This document shows, one piece after another, positions 8,949 through 17,777 of a stretch of DNA of 64,000 bases. The notes beneath the pieces were generated by a model. The model made no database searches and had not been told where the DNA came from. It saw only the letters and a list, made by a program, of their open reading frames with translations. Numbering within the stretch: the first letter of the stretch is position 1; each line of letters begins with the position of its first letter. The stretch is from Butyricimonas synergistica DSM 23225 (GTDB lineage Bacteria > Bacteroidota > Bacteroidia > Bacteroidales > Marinifilaceae). The translations under genes and the position numbers were made by a program. Location: the NCBI RefSeq assembly GCF_000379665.1, contig NZ_KB903370.1, positions 128,014-192,013 of the forward strand, read 5' to 3'.

Positions 8949-9884
8949 TTACTTTGCTGTCAAATCTTTTTTAACCGAATCGACGAGCTTTTTCATATAC
9001 TCATACTTACTCAATATAATCGAATGATTGGCATGAGTAGCTTTAAAATTAGCTTCATCGTCTTTCAACACCTCTATGACAAAATCAAGAACATCCGCGG
9101 ATTCTGTCGGGCAAACATAAGAACTTGGTGAATAATGTGTAGAAGGCGTAGAACTTAAAAATCCATATTCTTCTTTAGGCTTCCAAACAAATACCCCTCC
9201 GAAAAAACTATTTTGAATATCTTGTTGATGCATAGCTTTTAGCTCTCCTTTCGCATTGAAATTATCCGAAAGCCGGTAAAAATCTTCCAACTCCCCTGAA
9301 TAATTATTCACTAAAGCATGTGCCCATTCTGATCCCCGAACTCTCAAACCAAACGCTTCTTTATCTTCCCGGGTCATCTCTTTCAATTCCGCGAGACGAG
9401 AAACAATAGCCCCAGACATTCCATAATAAACATCTAACGAATTATCACTAAGTATCAGTTCTTCAACAAGTAAAAAACATTTAGGCTTCATACCTGCCTG
9501 CTGAAAAGGAATAACATATTCTTCCAAAAACTTCACCCCCTCCAGAATATCTTCACGTTGTTTCGAGAGAGAATACTTCATACTCGTCACGTTCTCCTCT
9601 ATCGAATAGCCTAACATCAATGTCTTATAATAAATAATGGAATCCCCGTTCGCATCCATTCCCCTATACTCCATTCCAATCGTATCATTATAATAAACAG
9701 ACATTTTATATTCACTATAAATCTCATAAATCAAATGATCCAACTCGTCATCGGGATTATCCTTTATCACATACCAATCCACGTCCACGTATGATGGAGC
9801 CAACTCACCGTTCTCGTCATCTTGACAACTTGCCAAAGCAAACAATGACACTAATAATATTCCAACTAAATTTTTCATCATCAA
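8949..9884 (-). CDS. Lipoprotein related to putative zinc metallopeptidases (Mx1-like), active site lost
   Basis: A 311-residue protein with lipoprotein signal (lipobox ALASC, Cys about 20). Its position right after SusD and its helical layout match the 'putative zinc-binding metallopeptidase' (PF15890-like) lipoproteins of Bacteroidota SusCD loci. Those usually show HExxHxxH followed about 12 residues later by a DFxxIS motif. Here the corresponding place reads GSEWAHALVNN, then EDFYRLSDNF. The first zinc His is replaced by Ser185, while Glu186 and His189 remain. The downstream Asn/Glu-rich third-ligand region is also unconvincing. Catalysis is therefore doubtful and a binding role is more likely. 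The family assignment rests on motif alignment by eye. It is co-transcribed with SusD (18 bp gap) and TlpA (1 bp gap). Confidence 0.7.
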   Translation of the reverse strand: MMMKNLVGILLVSLFALASCQDDENGELAPSYVDVDWYVIKDNPDDELDHLIYEIYSEYKMSVYYNDTIGMEYRGMDANGDSIIYYKTLMLGYSIEENVTSMKYSLSKQREDILEGVKFLEEYVIPFQQAGMKPKCFLLVEELILSDNSLDVYYGMSGAIVSRLAELKEMTREDKEAFGLRVRGSEWAHALVNNYSGELEDFYRLSDNFNAKGELKAMHQQDIQNSFFGGVFVWKPKEEYGFLSSTPSTHYSPSSYVCPTESADVLDFVIEVLKDDEANFKATHANHSIILSKYEYMKKLVDSVKKDLTAK

Positions 9885-9902
9885 TCACTTTTTCAATTAC
9901 CA

Positions 9903-11393
9903 TTAATATTCCACATACACGGGATCAGGTCTTTCATTATTTACCATATTACCATCCGTAAACTGTAATTCATAAGTAGGAATTGGCAAAACCCATCCAC
10001 CGTTAGGATAAGCTTGCAACTCGTAATACCCGTACGCAATTCCACTATCTTTCACACGCATCTCGTGCTTTAACGGCTTTGCATCCGGATATTTAGAACT
10101 CACGGAATACCGGCGCAAATCAAACCAACGATGTCCCTCGAAACACAATTCCAAACGACGCTCATTCCGAATAAAATCCACTAAATCTTTCCCCGTTTTC
10201 GATTGAATATCCGGTGCGCTTCCCGCACTATAACGAGTGGCAAGAAAAGAATTCATGACCTCCCTCGCTCCCTCCTCCTCGTCGGACATCGCCAATGCCT
10301 CCGCCTTATTCAAATACACCTCGGCATATCGGATCAAATTACAATCCGACACGCCTCCATCCGACCATCTTTTAAATTTCGAAGGATAATTCCCATAAGA
10401 ACTCAACTCAACCCCCAAACTATATCGCTGATCACTTGATTTATCCAAAAAAGCAGCTTCCAAATCATTCGACAACGCGTAAGTAACCTTTGATTTAAAA
10501 CCCACCATCGCATTCAAACGATATTCTCCTTGAGAAAAAATCGTTTCAGGTGACTTAGAGGAAAGTATACTGGAATTAGACGACAAAGTATTCAAGTCCT
10601 GTAAACGATAAGTCGCCTGCATAATCGTATCACACTGTTTATCACACCCTTTCCATTCTCCCTTATACAGATACACCCGGCTCAACAAAGCTCGTGCCGC
10701 CGACTCGTTAGCCCGGTAAACTGAAGGCTGCACGATACCCTTCAATTCCACGATCGAATTCAGCAAATCTGTCTCGATCAAATCATACACATCCGCCACC
10801 GGATCTCGAACAAAATCCTTATCTTCAACCTCTGAACTCACTTTAATCGGAACCCCCAAATCCATGGTCGCAGTTCCTGATGCATAAGGTTTAGCATACA
10901 AATTTACTAACCAAAAATAGTAAGTAGCTCTCAAAAACAATGCCTCCCCCTTAACCCGATGGTAATCCGAACCGGCATCCTGAAACGCTTCTACTTCATC
11001 CAGTATCACATTCAAAGAAGCAATATGCTCGTACAATCCACTCCACACGTAATCGTTCTCGATACTACCGTTCTCACTCGTACCGGGCAACTTCAGCCAC
11101 TCGTAATACCCCAAGTAAAGCGCATTCCCCAACGATTCCCAATAAACAGGTTTCGATGACAACTGCACATCATCATCCATCAAATGAATCCATGAAGCTA
11201 TCGTGGTTTCTCCCTTATCCTCATCTTCTCCTATTTCCCGAGAGATCATGTAACCGTCCCCCACCAACAATTCGCTTAAATCCGAGATCGAGTTCACGTA
11301 TAACAAATCCCTGGGATACTCCTCCAGAAAATCCCCACAAGACACCAACAACACACTCCACAGGACACCAAATATATTTACTATCTTTTTCAT
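9903..11393 (-). CDS. RagB/SusD family surface nutrient-binding lipoprotein (locus A)
   Basis: A 496-residue SusD-like protein with lipobox LVSC (Cys 19) followed by GDFLEEYPRD, the standard SusD opening. It has the TPR-rich helical core (ESAARALLSRVYLYKGEWK) and the C-terminal signature ERRLELCFEGHRWFDLRR. Family role: outer-leaflet lipoprotein that forms the lid over its SusC partner and captures the substrate. It starts 10 bp after SusC and is followed by the peptidase-like lipoprotein. The substrate class cannot be read from the sequence. No glycoside hydrolase or polysaccharide lyase lies nearby, and the neighbours are protease-like, which argues for a peptide or other non-glycan ligand. 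Confidence 0.95.
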   Translation of the reverse strand: MKKIVNIFGVLWSVLLVSCGDFLEEYPRDLLYVNSISDLSELLVGDGYMISREIGEDEDKGETTIASWIHLMDDDVQLSSKPVYWESLGNALYLGYYEWLKLPGTSENGSIENDYVWSGLYEHIASLNVILDEVEAFQDAGSDYHRVKGEALFLRATYYFWLVNLYAKPYASGTATMDLGVPIKVSSEVEDKDFVRDPVADVYDLIETDLLNSIVELKGIVQPSVYRANESAARALLSRVYLYKGEWKGCDKQCDTIMQATYRLQDLNTLSSNSSILSSKSPETIFSQGEYRLNAMVGFKSKVTYALSNDLEAAFLDKSSDQRYSLGVELSSYGNYPSKFKRWSDGGVSDCNLIRYAEVYLNKAEALAMSDEEEGAREVMNSFLATRYSAGSAPDIQSKTGKDLVDFIRNERRLELCFEGHRWFDLRRYSVSSKYPDAKPLKHEMRVKDSGIAYGYYELQAYPNGGWVLPIPTYELQFTDGNMVNNERPDPVYVEY

Positions 11394-11403
11394 ATGCTAT
11401 AAT

Positions 11404-14400
11404 TTAGAATGTTACATTTAAATTCATTGAAAAAGTCGGGCAAAGAGACATGTTAATAGATGGAGCTGATCCCGATTGAACAGCCGGATCCTGTCCCTTC
11501 AACTTTTTATCACAAATCATGAATAAGTTCGTGCACGAGAAACCGATATACGCTGACTTCATATACAGTTTTCTCGCGAAAGCATCCGGTACATTATAAC
11601 GCAACGACAAAGATTGCATCTTCAAGTAATTACCGCTGACTACCCGAATATTGGAATTATCCCACATATTCCAAAGATTCTTCCCGAAATTATAAGGTTC
11701 TTCCACGCACCACATTCCCATCGTCTGTCCAAACCTCCCACCGGAAACAATACCCGGAATCGTTGTTTTACGTTCATCACCGGGATATCTCCAACGATTT
11801 ATAAACTCTTTCCTCGCGTTCGCCGCCGGCTGCGGAGCGATAGTCCCGTACGTGCTTTCCAAATCCGGATACATCTTCAACAGACGCACCTTAGAACCCA
11901 AACTATAAGCCAAATTAAACGACAGCGTTAATCGACGATAGGTAAAACTATTAGTCAACCCTCCCTGGATAACAGGCACACGAGTTCCGGAATGTTCCAA
12001 TACCGTGGTAAACACATCATCACGCTCCATGGAATCATACAAAGCCTTTCTATCCAGAACAACATTTCCCTCCTCGTCATAATCATACTGGTCCACATCG
12101 TAAAACATCGGGCATCCGTCAGTCGGATCCAATCCTTTAAATTTATACGAATAGAAAGTATTCAAGGGGCGTCCCACGATCTGTGCACTACCATTCAAAT
12201 AATTTTCATAAGTGTACCGGTCATGCATAGATTTATCTTTCACCTTCCGGCCTTTCGTCAACTGATTCAACACCTGCCCCAATTGAGGGTCGAAAATCCA
12301 CCGGAAACCATTCGGATTCTCTGCCGAAATCGTGTTCACGGGAATGACTCTCAATGAAAACTCGAAACCCTTGTTTTCCAATGTTCCCTTATTCAACACG
12401 TAATCTTCTCGCCCGTTAACCCGTGATATGGTCTTCGTCAGGAAAGTATCATTTGTCTTTTTATAATAATAACTAACACTGGCAGATAACCTTCCCTTGA
12501 ACAAATCGAAATCCAACTGCACGTTCGTGGAAGCCGTTTTCTCCCATTTCAACCCGGGATTCGGGAAAGTGTACACGTAAGAGGCATATTCACCCAAAGT
12601 TGAATTCATATCTCCCTTGCGTATAACCAACTTCGAACTTTCAGTCTCCAGCATATTCCCTTGATAACCAAAAGAAGCCCGTAAAGATAAACTTCCCAAC
12701 CAATCAATTCCCTCGAACAAATCCTCCTTGATATTCCAACGTCCCGACACGGACCATATAGGAGTAATTTTATCATTCGCTTTCGTTCCAAACTTATTAG
12801 AAGTATCAAAACGCATATTCGCGTTAAACATATACAACCCCTTGTAATCATACGATAACGAAGCGTAACCGGAAATCAAATTAGTCTTGGAATCCGAAAA
12901 TATACCTCTCGCCTCGCTAGACTGAGTCCACCGGCGAAAAGCCTGATAATAAGCTAAATCAATTTCAGAAACCATCAAACCCCGATCCGGAGTATATCCC
13001 CGGTACGTTTTACGCGAACCCGTGTAATGGCTGGAAGAAGCCTCCGCACCGACGGTCGCCACGATTTGATGATTATTCTCCATATCCAAATACTTGTTGA
13101 AATCCAGTTGGGCACGCAACGTCCAAGATTCGTTATCCGTATTTTCCTTCTTCAACTCGCCTCCCACGGGACACTCGTTCACCCGATCCTCATCCTTATC
13201 GGGATCCTTTAACAAACTATCCGTACGCCTCAATTTTCTCACGTAAAAAGACTCCTGTCCATACCAAGTATCTACGTCTGTTGAAGAAGTCGAATAAGCA
13301 AAAGTCACCCCCAACTTCAAAGGCTCAATCACACGCCAATCAACCATAGCATTCACGCTCATACTTTTAGACTTCATATCATACGAACTATTATTCATTT
13401 CATTGATAATACTATACGGACACCAGTCTATCGAGCTCCCCGTACTATTGCCCCTACGTTTATAATACCATAAACTGCCATCCTCGTTAAAAGCCGGAAG
13501 AGCCCTGCTCGTGTTGTAAGCATATCCCAACACATCCACCTCCGAGGGAGTATAAGTTCGATCGGATACATTTCCGCTCATACCGAAACGCAACGTAACA
13601 TTATTCAAATTAGCTGTCAAATTCACACTCGTCGTGTAATTCTTCATACCTTCGCCTTTCGTCGTTCCCTGGCTATCGTTGTATCCTAAAGAAGCGTAAT
13701 ACTTTAACGAAGAAGAGCCTCCCGAAATTCCCAGGGTATGCCTATGAGACCAGGAATTCTGTAATAACAAATCCAACCAATCCGTGTTCATCGACTCGTA
13801 CCGTCCCACCTCACGCTGGAACTGATTAAAATCTATCCGGTCATTCCAATAGTCGCGTAGTGCACCCTCGTATCCGACCCAAGAATCAAGCGTGTTATAC
13901 GTAATCCCCTTCTCGACCAATTCCCGGGATAAAGCGATTCGCTCCCTTGAATTCATCATATTCACGCTTTTATCCCCGTAATGCGGACGGCGCGTAAAAG
14001 TTCCAGCGACAGAATAACTAATCGAAGGAGGTCCTTCTTTCCCTTTTTTAGTCGTGATCACAATTACACCGTTTGCAGCACGCGCCCCGTAAATAGCTGT
14101 AGCCGAAGCGTCCTTCAACACATCAATCTGCTCAATATCCTCCGGATTCAAACCGGAAATAGCATTTCCCAACAAATTCACGAAATCCAAATCATTAATC
14201 TGCGCCGGGTCAATATCCACCGGATCCTGCTGAATAATTCCATCCACCACCCAAACAGGTTCTTGATTCCCCAAAATAGTAGAAGTTCCCCGGATTCTCA
14301 AACGAGGCACAGCCCCCACCTGACCTGAATTCTGCATAAAAATCATTCCCGGCACATGTCCCTCCAACATTTGGTCTATCGTATTTAATCCCGGCACGAC

Positions 14401-15123
14401 AATCTCCTCGGCCTTGATCGACGTCACGGCACTTGTTAATTTTCGTTTATCAATCGTCTGGTATCCCGTACTTACGACAACCACCTCATCCAAAGCTACA
14501 TCCGCTTCCTTCATCACCACGTCGATCGTATCCTTACCCGTGTAAGCGACCTCACGATTTTCCATGCCCACAAAAGAGAACAACAAAGTAAACTTTTCCA
14601 TCATCGGCAAACTCAAAACATACCGTCCCTCAGCGTTTGTCACCGTCCCCAGGGTCAACCCCTTCACCAGCACCGTCACCCCCGGAAGAGGAAGTTTCTG
14701 TTCGTCCGTTACCCTTCCCACGATACGGATATTTTTCTTCTGTTCGTCATCCGCCACTTTCACCCCACGTTTCACCACGATAACATTCCCCCTGAAACTG
14801 TACACCAAATCCGTCCCTTCAAAAATACGCTTCAACACGCTCTCCACTGTTTCGCTCTCTGCCTTGACAGACAATCTCCCCAATTGGTTCGTCTGTTCCG
14901 TGTTAAAAAGAAAATGTAAATCAGTCTGTCGTTGAATCTCATCAAACAACATTTTCACCGTTACATTCTTCATGTCCAAACTCACTCTCTCTTGCTGGGC
15001 AAAACTACTCGCCGAAAGAGAAAACGTAAACCCGATCATTAAAACGAGAAACACTCTCATAATTTTCCCAAATTTGCGTCCACATTCCCACAAGAATGGA
15101 GGACAAGTTCCAATTTTTTCCAT
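11404..15123 (-). CDS. SusC/RagA TonB-dependent outer-membrane transporter with STN domain (locus A)
   Basis: A 1239-residue transporter. The start given is ATG 15123; ATG 15060 (MRVFLVLMIGF) would place the signal peptide directly at the N-terminus and is a serious alternative. Order: signal peptide, STN domain (about 48-125, with VKMLFDEIQRQTDLHFLF), carboxypeptidase-regulatory-like beta domain (about 131-210), plug (about 215-360, with DVLKDASATAIYGARAANGV) and a 22-strand barrel to the C-terminal Phe. The STN domain is the signalling module that contacts FecR, matching the sigma/FecR genes immediately upstream. Forty-four bases (14633-14676) are identical to the same region of the locus B SusC. 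A terminator-like hairpin lies before the gene. Confidence 0.96.
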   Translation of the reverse strand: MEKIGTCPPFLWECGRKFGKIMRVFLVLMIGFTFSLSASSFAQQERVSLDMKNVTVKMLFDEIQRQTDLHFLFNTEQTNQLGRLSVKAESETVESVLKRIFEGTDLVYSFRGNVIVVKRGVKVADDEQKKNIRIVGRVTDEQKLPLPGVTVLVKGLTLGTVTNAEGRYVLSLPMMEKFTLLFSFVGMENREVAYTGKDTIDVVMKEADVALDEVVVVSTGYQTIDKRKLTSAVTSIKAEEIVVPGLNTIDQMLEGHVPGMIFMQNSGQVGAVPRLRIRGTSTILGNQEPVWVVDGIIQQDPVDIDPAQINDLDFVNLLGNAISGLNPEDIEQIDVLKDASATAIYGARAANGVIVITTKKGKEGPPSISYSVAGTFTRRPHYGDKSVNMMNSRERIALSRELVEKGITYNTLDSWVGYEGALRDYWNDRIDFNQFQREVGRYESMNTDWLDLLLQNSWSHRHTLGISGGSSSLKYYASLGYNDSQGTTKGEGMKNYTTSVNLTANLNNVTLRFGMSGNVSDRTYTPSEVDVLGYAYNTSRALPAFNEDGSLWYYKRRGNSTGSSIDWCPYSIINEMNNSSYDMKSKSMSVNAMVDWRVIEPLKLGVTFAYSTSSTDVDTWYGQESFYVRKLRRTDSLLKDPDKDEDRVNECPVGGELKKENTDNESWTLRAQLDFNKYLDMENNHQIVATVGAEASSSHYTGSRKTYRGYTPDRGLMVSEIDLAYYQAFRRWTQSSEARGIFSDSKTNLISGYASLSYDYKGLYMFNANMRFDTSNKFGTKANDKITPIWSVSGRWNIKEDLFEGIDWLGSLSLRASFGYQGNMLETESSKLVIRKGDMNSTLGEYASYVYTFPNPGLKWEKTASTNVQLDFDLFKGRLSASVSYYYKKTNDTFLTKTISRVNGREDYVLNKGTLENKGFEFSLRVIPVNTISAENPNGFRWIFDPQLGQVLNQLTKGRKVKDKSMHDRYTYENYLNGSAQIVGRPLNTFYSYKFKGLDPTDGCPMFYDVDQYDYDEEGNVVLDRKALYDSMERDDVFTTVLEHSGTRVPVIQGGLTNSFTYRRLTLSFNLAYSLGSKVRLLKMYPDLESTYGTIAPQPAANARKEFINRWRYPGDERKTTIPGIVSGGRFGQTMGMWCVEEPYNFGKNLWNMWDNSNIRVVSGNYLKMQSLSLRYNVPDAFARKLYMKSAYIGFSCTNLFMICDKKLKGQDPAVQSGSAPSINMSLCPTFSMNLNVTF

Positions 15124-15196
15124 ACATTTGTGATATAATAATTAACAATTATCAACAAGCCTCGCTCCAATAAGGCTCAATGATGATTAAAAACAA

Positions 15197-15229
15197 ACGG
15201 GAGGTGCTTCCAACGCCTTCCGTTTTTTA
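15197..15229 (-). terminator. Hairpin with T-run between FecR and SusC (attenuator or terminator)
   Basis: On the minus strand an 8-bp stem with one wobble pair (15216-15223 with 15197-15204) is followed by TTGTTTTTAATC. It starts 7 bp past the FecR stop, so it would end sigma/FecR transcripts and separate them from SusC, or act as a leaky attenuator. A second small hairpin (AGCCT/AGGCT) lies closer to SusC. Confidence 0.7.
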
Positions 15230-16396
15230 TTATCGTGAAACTATTACAGTACGTCCCTTCACCGAGAACAACACACCCGTTGCATCGGTAATAACATCAA
15301 AAATATTTTGTATTTCTTTATACCTTCCCAAGTATCCCGAAAAATGCAATTGCTTCACGGACTCCGTCTGGTAAAACACCTCCACGTCATACCACAAAGA
15401 AAGGGTATTCATTATATTCTCCAGCGTTTCCTCCTCGAAAGCAAAAATACCCTTCACCCAAGCCAGATACTGCCGGGGATCAACCTCTCGAATCGCCATA
15501 GCACCATCTTTCGGGTCAAAACAAGCAAGCTCTCCCGGCTTCAGGACACATTCATCACCGGAACGAATAGCCTTAATCCCTATTTTCCCGCTTTCCAAAA
15601 CCGTTTGCACCCCTTCCGGTCGCCGCGTATTCACGTTAAACGAAGTACCATACACCCGCACCTGCACCTCGTCAGTCATCACGTAAAACGGGCGGGCAGA
15701 ATCCGTCGCCACCTCGAAATAAGCCTCCCCAGAAAGAAAAACCCGACGTTCCCTCTCGTCAAATATCTCCGGGTATCTCAAATCCGTGGCTGAATTCAAA
15801 GTAACCCGGGTTCCATCTGACAGAGTTAAATGAAACTCTCCTCCCCGGGGAATTTGCAATACATTATACTTCAACTCAAATTTATTCCCGTTCCCGTTAT
15901 TCTCGTAAACCAACCCGTCACCCGTCCTGTGCGCCACTCTCCCTGCGTCCAATCTTATCTCGCTTTTCTCGAACTCCTCCAAAGACACTTTCACCCCATC
16001 GGAAAGAATCAACGTCGCCTTATTCATCCCGGGATGGATCACCTCACTGACCCGTTCCGGTCCCGAAGCAGTATCTTCACCCGCAAGCCAAACAGCAATC
16101 CCGATCGCAACCGGAATAATCGCCGCCGCCACATACCTCAACACACGTGTGAATAACTTAGGCTTTCTCGCTTGAGTCCGACTCAAGAAACAACTCCACC
16201 CCTTTTCCATATCGATATCACGGAATTCCGAAAACTCCGAAGCAAAACGTTCATCCCGCAACATCTCTTGGAAAAAACGACGATTTTCTTCCCGTTCTTC
16301 CACCCACCGCTCCAACACGACTTTCTCCTCGTCGGAAATCGTACCCGCCAAGTAAAGGCGAATCAATCGAACAACATTTTCATTATACACATTCAT
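15230..16396 (-). CDS. FecR-family anti-sigma factor (locus A)
   Basis: The protein is 388 residues from the ATG at 16396. A longer reading frame reaches 16480 but lacks sense, and 16396 has GGAG about 8 bases upstream. The N-terminal 90 residues are the cytoplasmic sigma-binding part (NVVRLIRLYLAGTISDEEK). One membrane helix follows (about residues 88-106, VAAAIIPVAIGIAVWLAG), then the periplasmic FecR domain (PRGGEFHLTLSDGTRVTLNS) and a C-terminal DUF4974/STN-like domain (LSLWYDVEVFYQ). Family role: relays substrate occupancy of the SusC STN domain to its sigma factor. It is encoded between that sigma factor (119 bp upstream) and SusC. Confidence 0.93.
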   Translation of the reverse strand: MNVYNENVVRLIRLYLAGTISDEEKVVLERWVEEREENRRFFQEMLRDERFASEFSEFRDIDMEKGWSCFLSRTQARKPKLFTRVLRYVAAAIIPVAIGIAVWLAGEDTASGPERVSEVIHPGMNKATLILSDGVKVSLEEFEKSEIRLDAGRVAHRTGDGLVYENNGNGNKFELKYNVLQIPRGGEFHLTLSDGTRVTLNSATDLRYPEIFDERERRVFLSGEAYFEVATDSARPFYVMTDEVQVRVYGTSFNVNTRRPEGVQTVLESGKIGIKAIRSGDECVLKPGELACFDPKDGAMAIREVDPRQYLAWVKGIFAFEEETLENIMNTLSLWYDVEVFYQTESVKQLHFSGYLGRYKEIQNIFDVITDATGVLFSVKGRTVIVSR

Positions 16397-16515
16397 ACTA
16401 TATCTCCATTTTAGACATAATACGACAAGGGTATAAAAAAGAGGTAAAAGAAAAATTACTTTTTCACGAAAAAATATCAACGACTTGATTACAAAAAAGA
16501 AAAAAATACAAGAAG

Positions 16516-17079
16516 CTAAATCAACTTAAATAATAAAGCCAAAAACAACACAGTCCCTAAACGCTCTTTCAAAAAACACATAGCGTTCCTCTTGTGCGCT
16601 TTCACGGTTTGAACAGACAAGGACAATAATACGGCAATCTCGCCATTCTTTTTGCCTTGCAAATGCAACTCGAACACCTCCCGGCAACGATCAGGCAACT
16701 CACTTACGGCTATATACAACTCCCTGTAAATTTCCTCCTTCATCAAACCATACTCCCCATCTTCTCCCTCGTTTTGGTTCTCCATCATGTAAATAACATA
16801 ACGCTCCTCCACGGCCTTGTGTTTCAAATAATCCAGGCACTTATTATTCACTAAGTCATATAAATACGTACGAAATCCATGATAAGAATTAAACACTTTA
16901 CTCCCCTCCCATATAGTGATAAAAACCTCCTGCACGATATCCTCGGCAACCTCCTTCTGTTGCACCCGACGCGTCGCGTACAACACCATATAACTATAAA
17001 ATCGTTCAAACAACTCCCGGTAACCCGAAACCTGCTTCACGTTTATTTGCCGAATAAATTCACTATCAACATTACCCAT
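16516..17079 (-). CDS. ECF sigma-70 factor, FecI-like (locus A)
   Basis: A 187-residue ECF sigma factor. Region 2 (about 20-90) contains YRELFERFYSYMVLYA and AEDIVQEVFITIWE; region 4 (about 125-175) contains LPDRCREVFELHLQGKKNGEIA and the helix-turn-helix LSVQTVKAHKRNAM. The C-terminus ends in a hydrophobic FLALLFKLI tail, common in this Bacteroidota subfamily. Family role: directs RNA polymerase to the SusC promoter when released by FecR. A Bacteroidota -7 element, TATATTTG, lies on the minus strand at 17152-17159, about 75 bp upstream of the start, and probably drives the gene. It is divergent from the HicB-like gene at 17281. Confidence 0.94.
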   Translation of the reverse strand: MGNVDSEFIRQINVKQVSGYRELFERFYSYMVLYATRRVQQKEVAEDIVQEVFITIWEGSKVFNSYHGFRTYLYDLVNNKCLDYLKHKAVEERYVIYMMENQNEGEDGEYGLMKEEIYRELYIAVSELPDRCREVFELHLQGKKNGEIAVLLSLSVQTVKAHKRNAMCFLKERLGTVLFLALLFKLI

Positions 17080-17151
17080 ACCAACAATTAAAATCGGTCA
17101 TACATTGTACACTTACTCGTTTTATTCATGCACATTCACTTGTATTTCGTG

Positions 17152-17159
17152 CAAATATA
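17152..17159 (-). promoter_or_regulatory. -7 element of the locus A sigma factor
   Basis: TATATTTG on the minus strand matches the Bacteroidota TAnnTTTG. A TTTG lies 24 bases upstream, slightly longer than the usual spacing, so the -33 match is weak. Confidence 0.45.
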
Positions 17160-17189
17160 CGATTTCTTTTTTACATTCCCCATCAAAAG

Positions 17190-17252
17190 AACGAAAACGT
17201 TACTTTTTCATTCTCTAAAATTTGCATAATTGTAACGGAAACGTTATCTTTG
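17190..17252 (+). promoter_or_regulatory. HicB-like gene promoter with two operator-like repeats
   Basis: TTTG at 17221-17224, 20 bases, then TATCTTTG at 17245-17252 is a textbook Bacteroidota promoter 28 bp before the ATG. Two copies of AACG(A/G)AAACGTTA sit at 17190-17202 and 17234-17246, 44 bp apart, the second touching the -7 box. Their inner AACG...CGTT is palindromic. This is what an autorepressor operator would look like; binding is inferred. Confidence 0.65.
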
Positions 17253-17280
17253 TAGCGTCAATTAAATAAAACAAGCAAGT

Positions 17281-17685
17281 ATGAAAACTATCAAGGCTAT
17301 TATCGAAAAGGCGAACGACGGGGGAATATCCGTCTACTCGGAAGACGTAGACGGAGCTTACGGATTCGGTCTCACGGAGCAAGAAGCGAAAGACGATTTT
17401 ATTTCCGTGCTTGAAGAACAAGCTGAATACTACAAAGAAAAACACGGGAAACTGCCTGCTTGGTTTCAATCCGGCTACTCCGTCAAGTACGTATACGATT
17501 TGAGCGGCTTCTTCGAAGCGTTCCCGTTTATCAACGCCAGCAAATTCGCTCGCGAGATAGGGATGAATGAATCCGTCATGCGAAAATACAAGGGAAAGAT
17601 CGTGACCGCCTCGGAGAAACAAAAAGCGATCATCCAAGCTAAATATAACGCCATTATCGAAAGAATGACGGCCGTCAAATTCTGA
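17281..17685 (+). CDS. Orphan HicB-family antitoxin-like regulator
   Basis: A 134-residue protein. The N-terminal 50 residues have the HicB ribonuclease-H-like fold pattern (IKAIIEKANDGGISVYSEDVDGAYGFGLTEQEA compressed to GAYGFGLTEQEAKDDF). The C-terminal half carries a helix-turn-helix-like segment (NASKFAREIGMNESVMRKYKGKI) suited to DNA binding. No HicA toxin (about 60 residues with a conserved His) is encoded on either side: upstream is a divergent sigma gene, downstream a terminator. HicB alone can act as a transcription repressor, and the paired repeats over its promoter fit autoregulation. It may instead regulate the divergent sigma factor. Upstream repeats and intact coding argue that it is functional, not a relic. 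Confidence 0.78.
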   Translation: MKTIKAIIEKANDGGISVYSEDVDGAYGFGLTEQEAKDDFISVLEEQAEYYKEKHGKLPAWFQSGYSVKYVYDLSGFFEAFPFINASKFAREIGMNESVMRKYKGKIVTASEKQKAIIQAKYNAIIERMTAVKF

Positions 17686-17730
17686 TATTACAGCCGGAGG
17701 CTCTGATATAAAACAAAGGACAATTGACAA

Positions 17731-17760
17731 GTGGCGCATCTGTGAGGATGCGCCACTCAT
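17731..17760. terminator. Bidirectional terminator between convergent genes
   Basis: A perfect 10-bp GC-rich stem (17731-17740 with 17747-17756) is followed by TCATTTTTCTT. It lies between the HicB-like gene and the convergent GldF-GldG gene and could serve both strands. Confidence 0.8.
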
Positions 17761-17777
17761 TTTTCTTCATGTCACCT

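Noticed and set aside
8949..9884. An active zinc peptidase
   Set aside because: The HExxH motif is SEWAH; one zinc ligand is missing, so catalysis is not supported.
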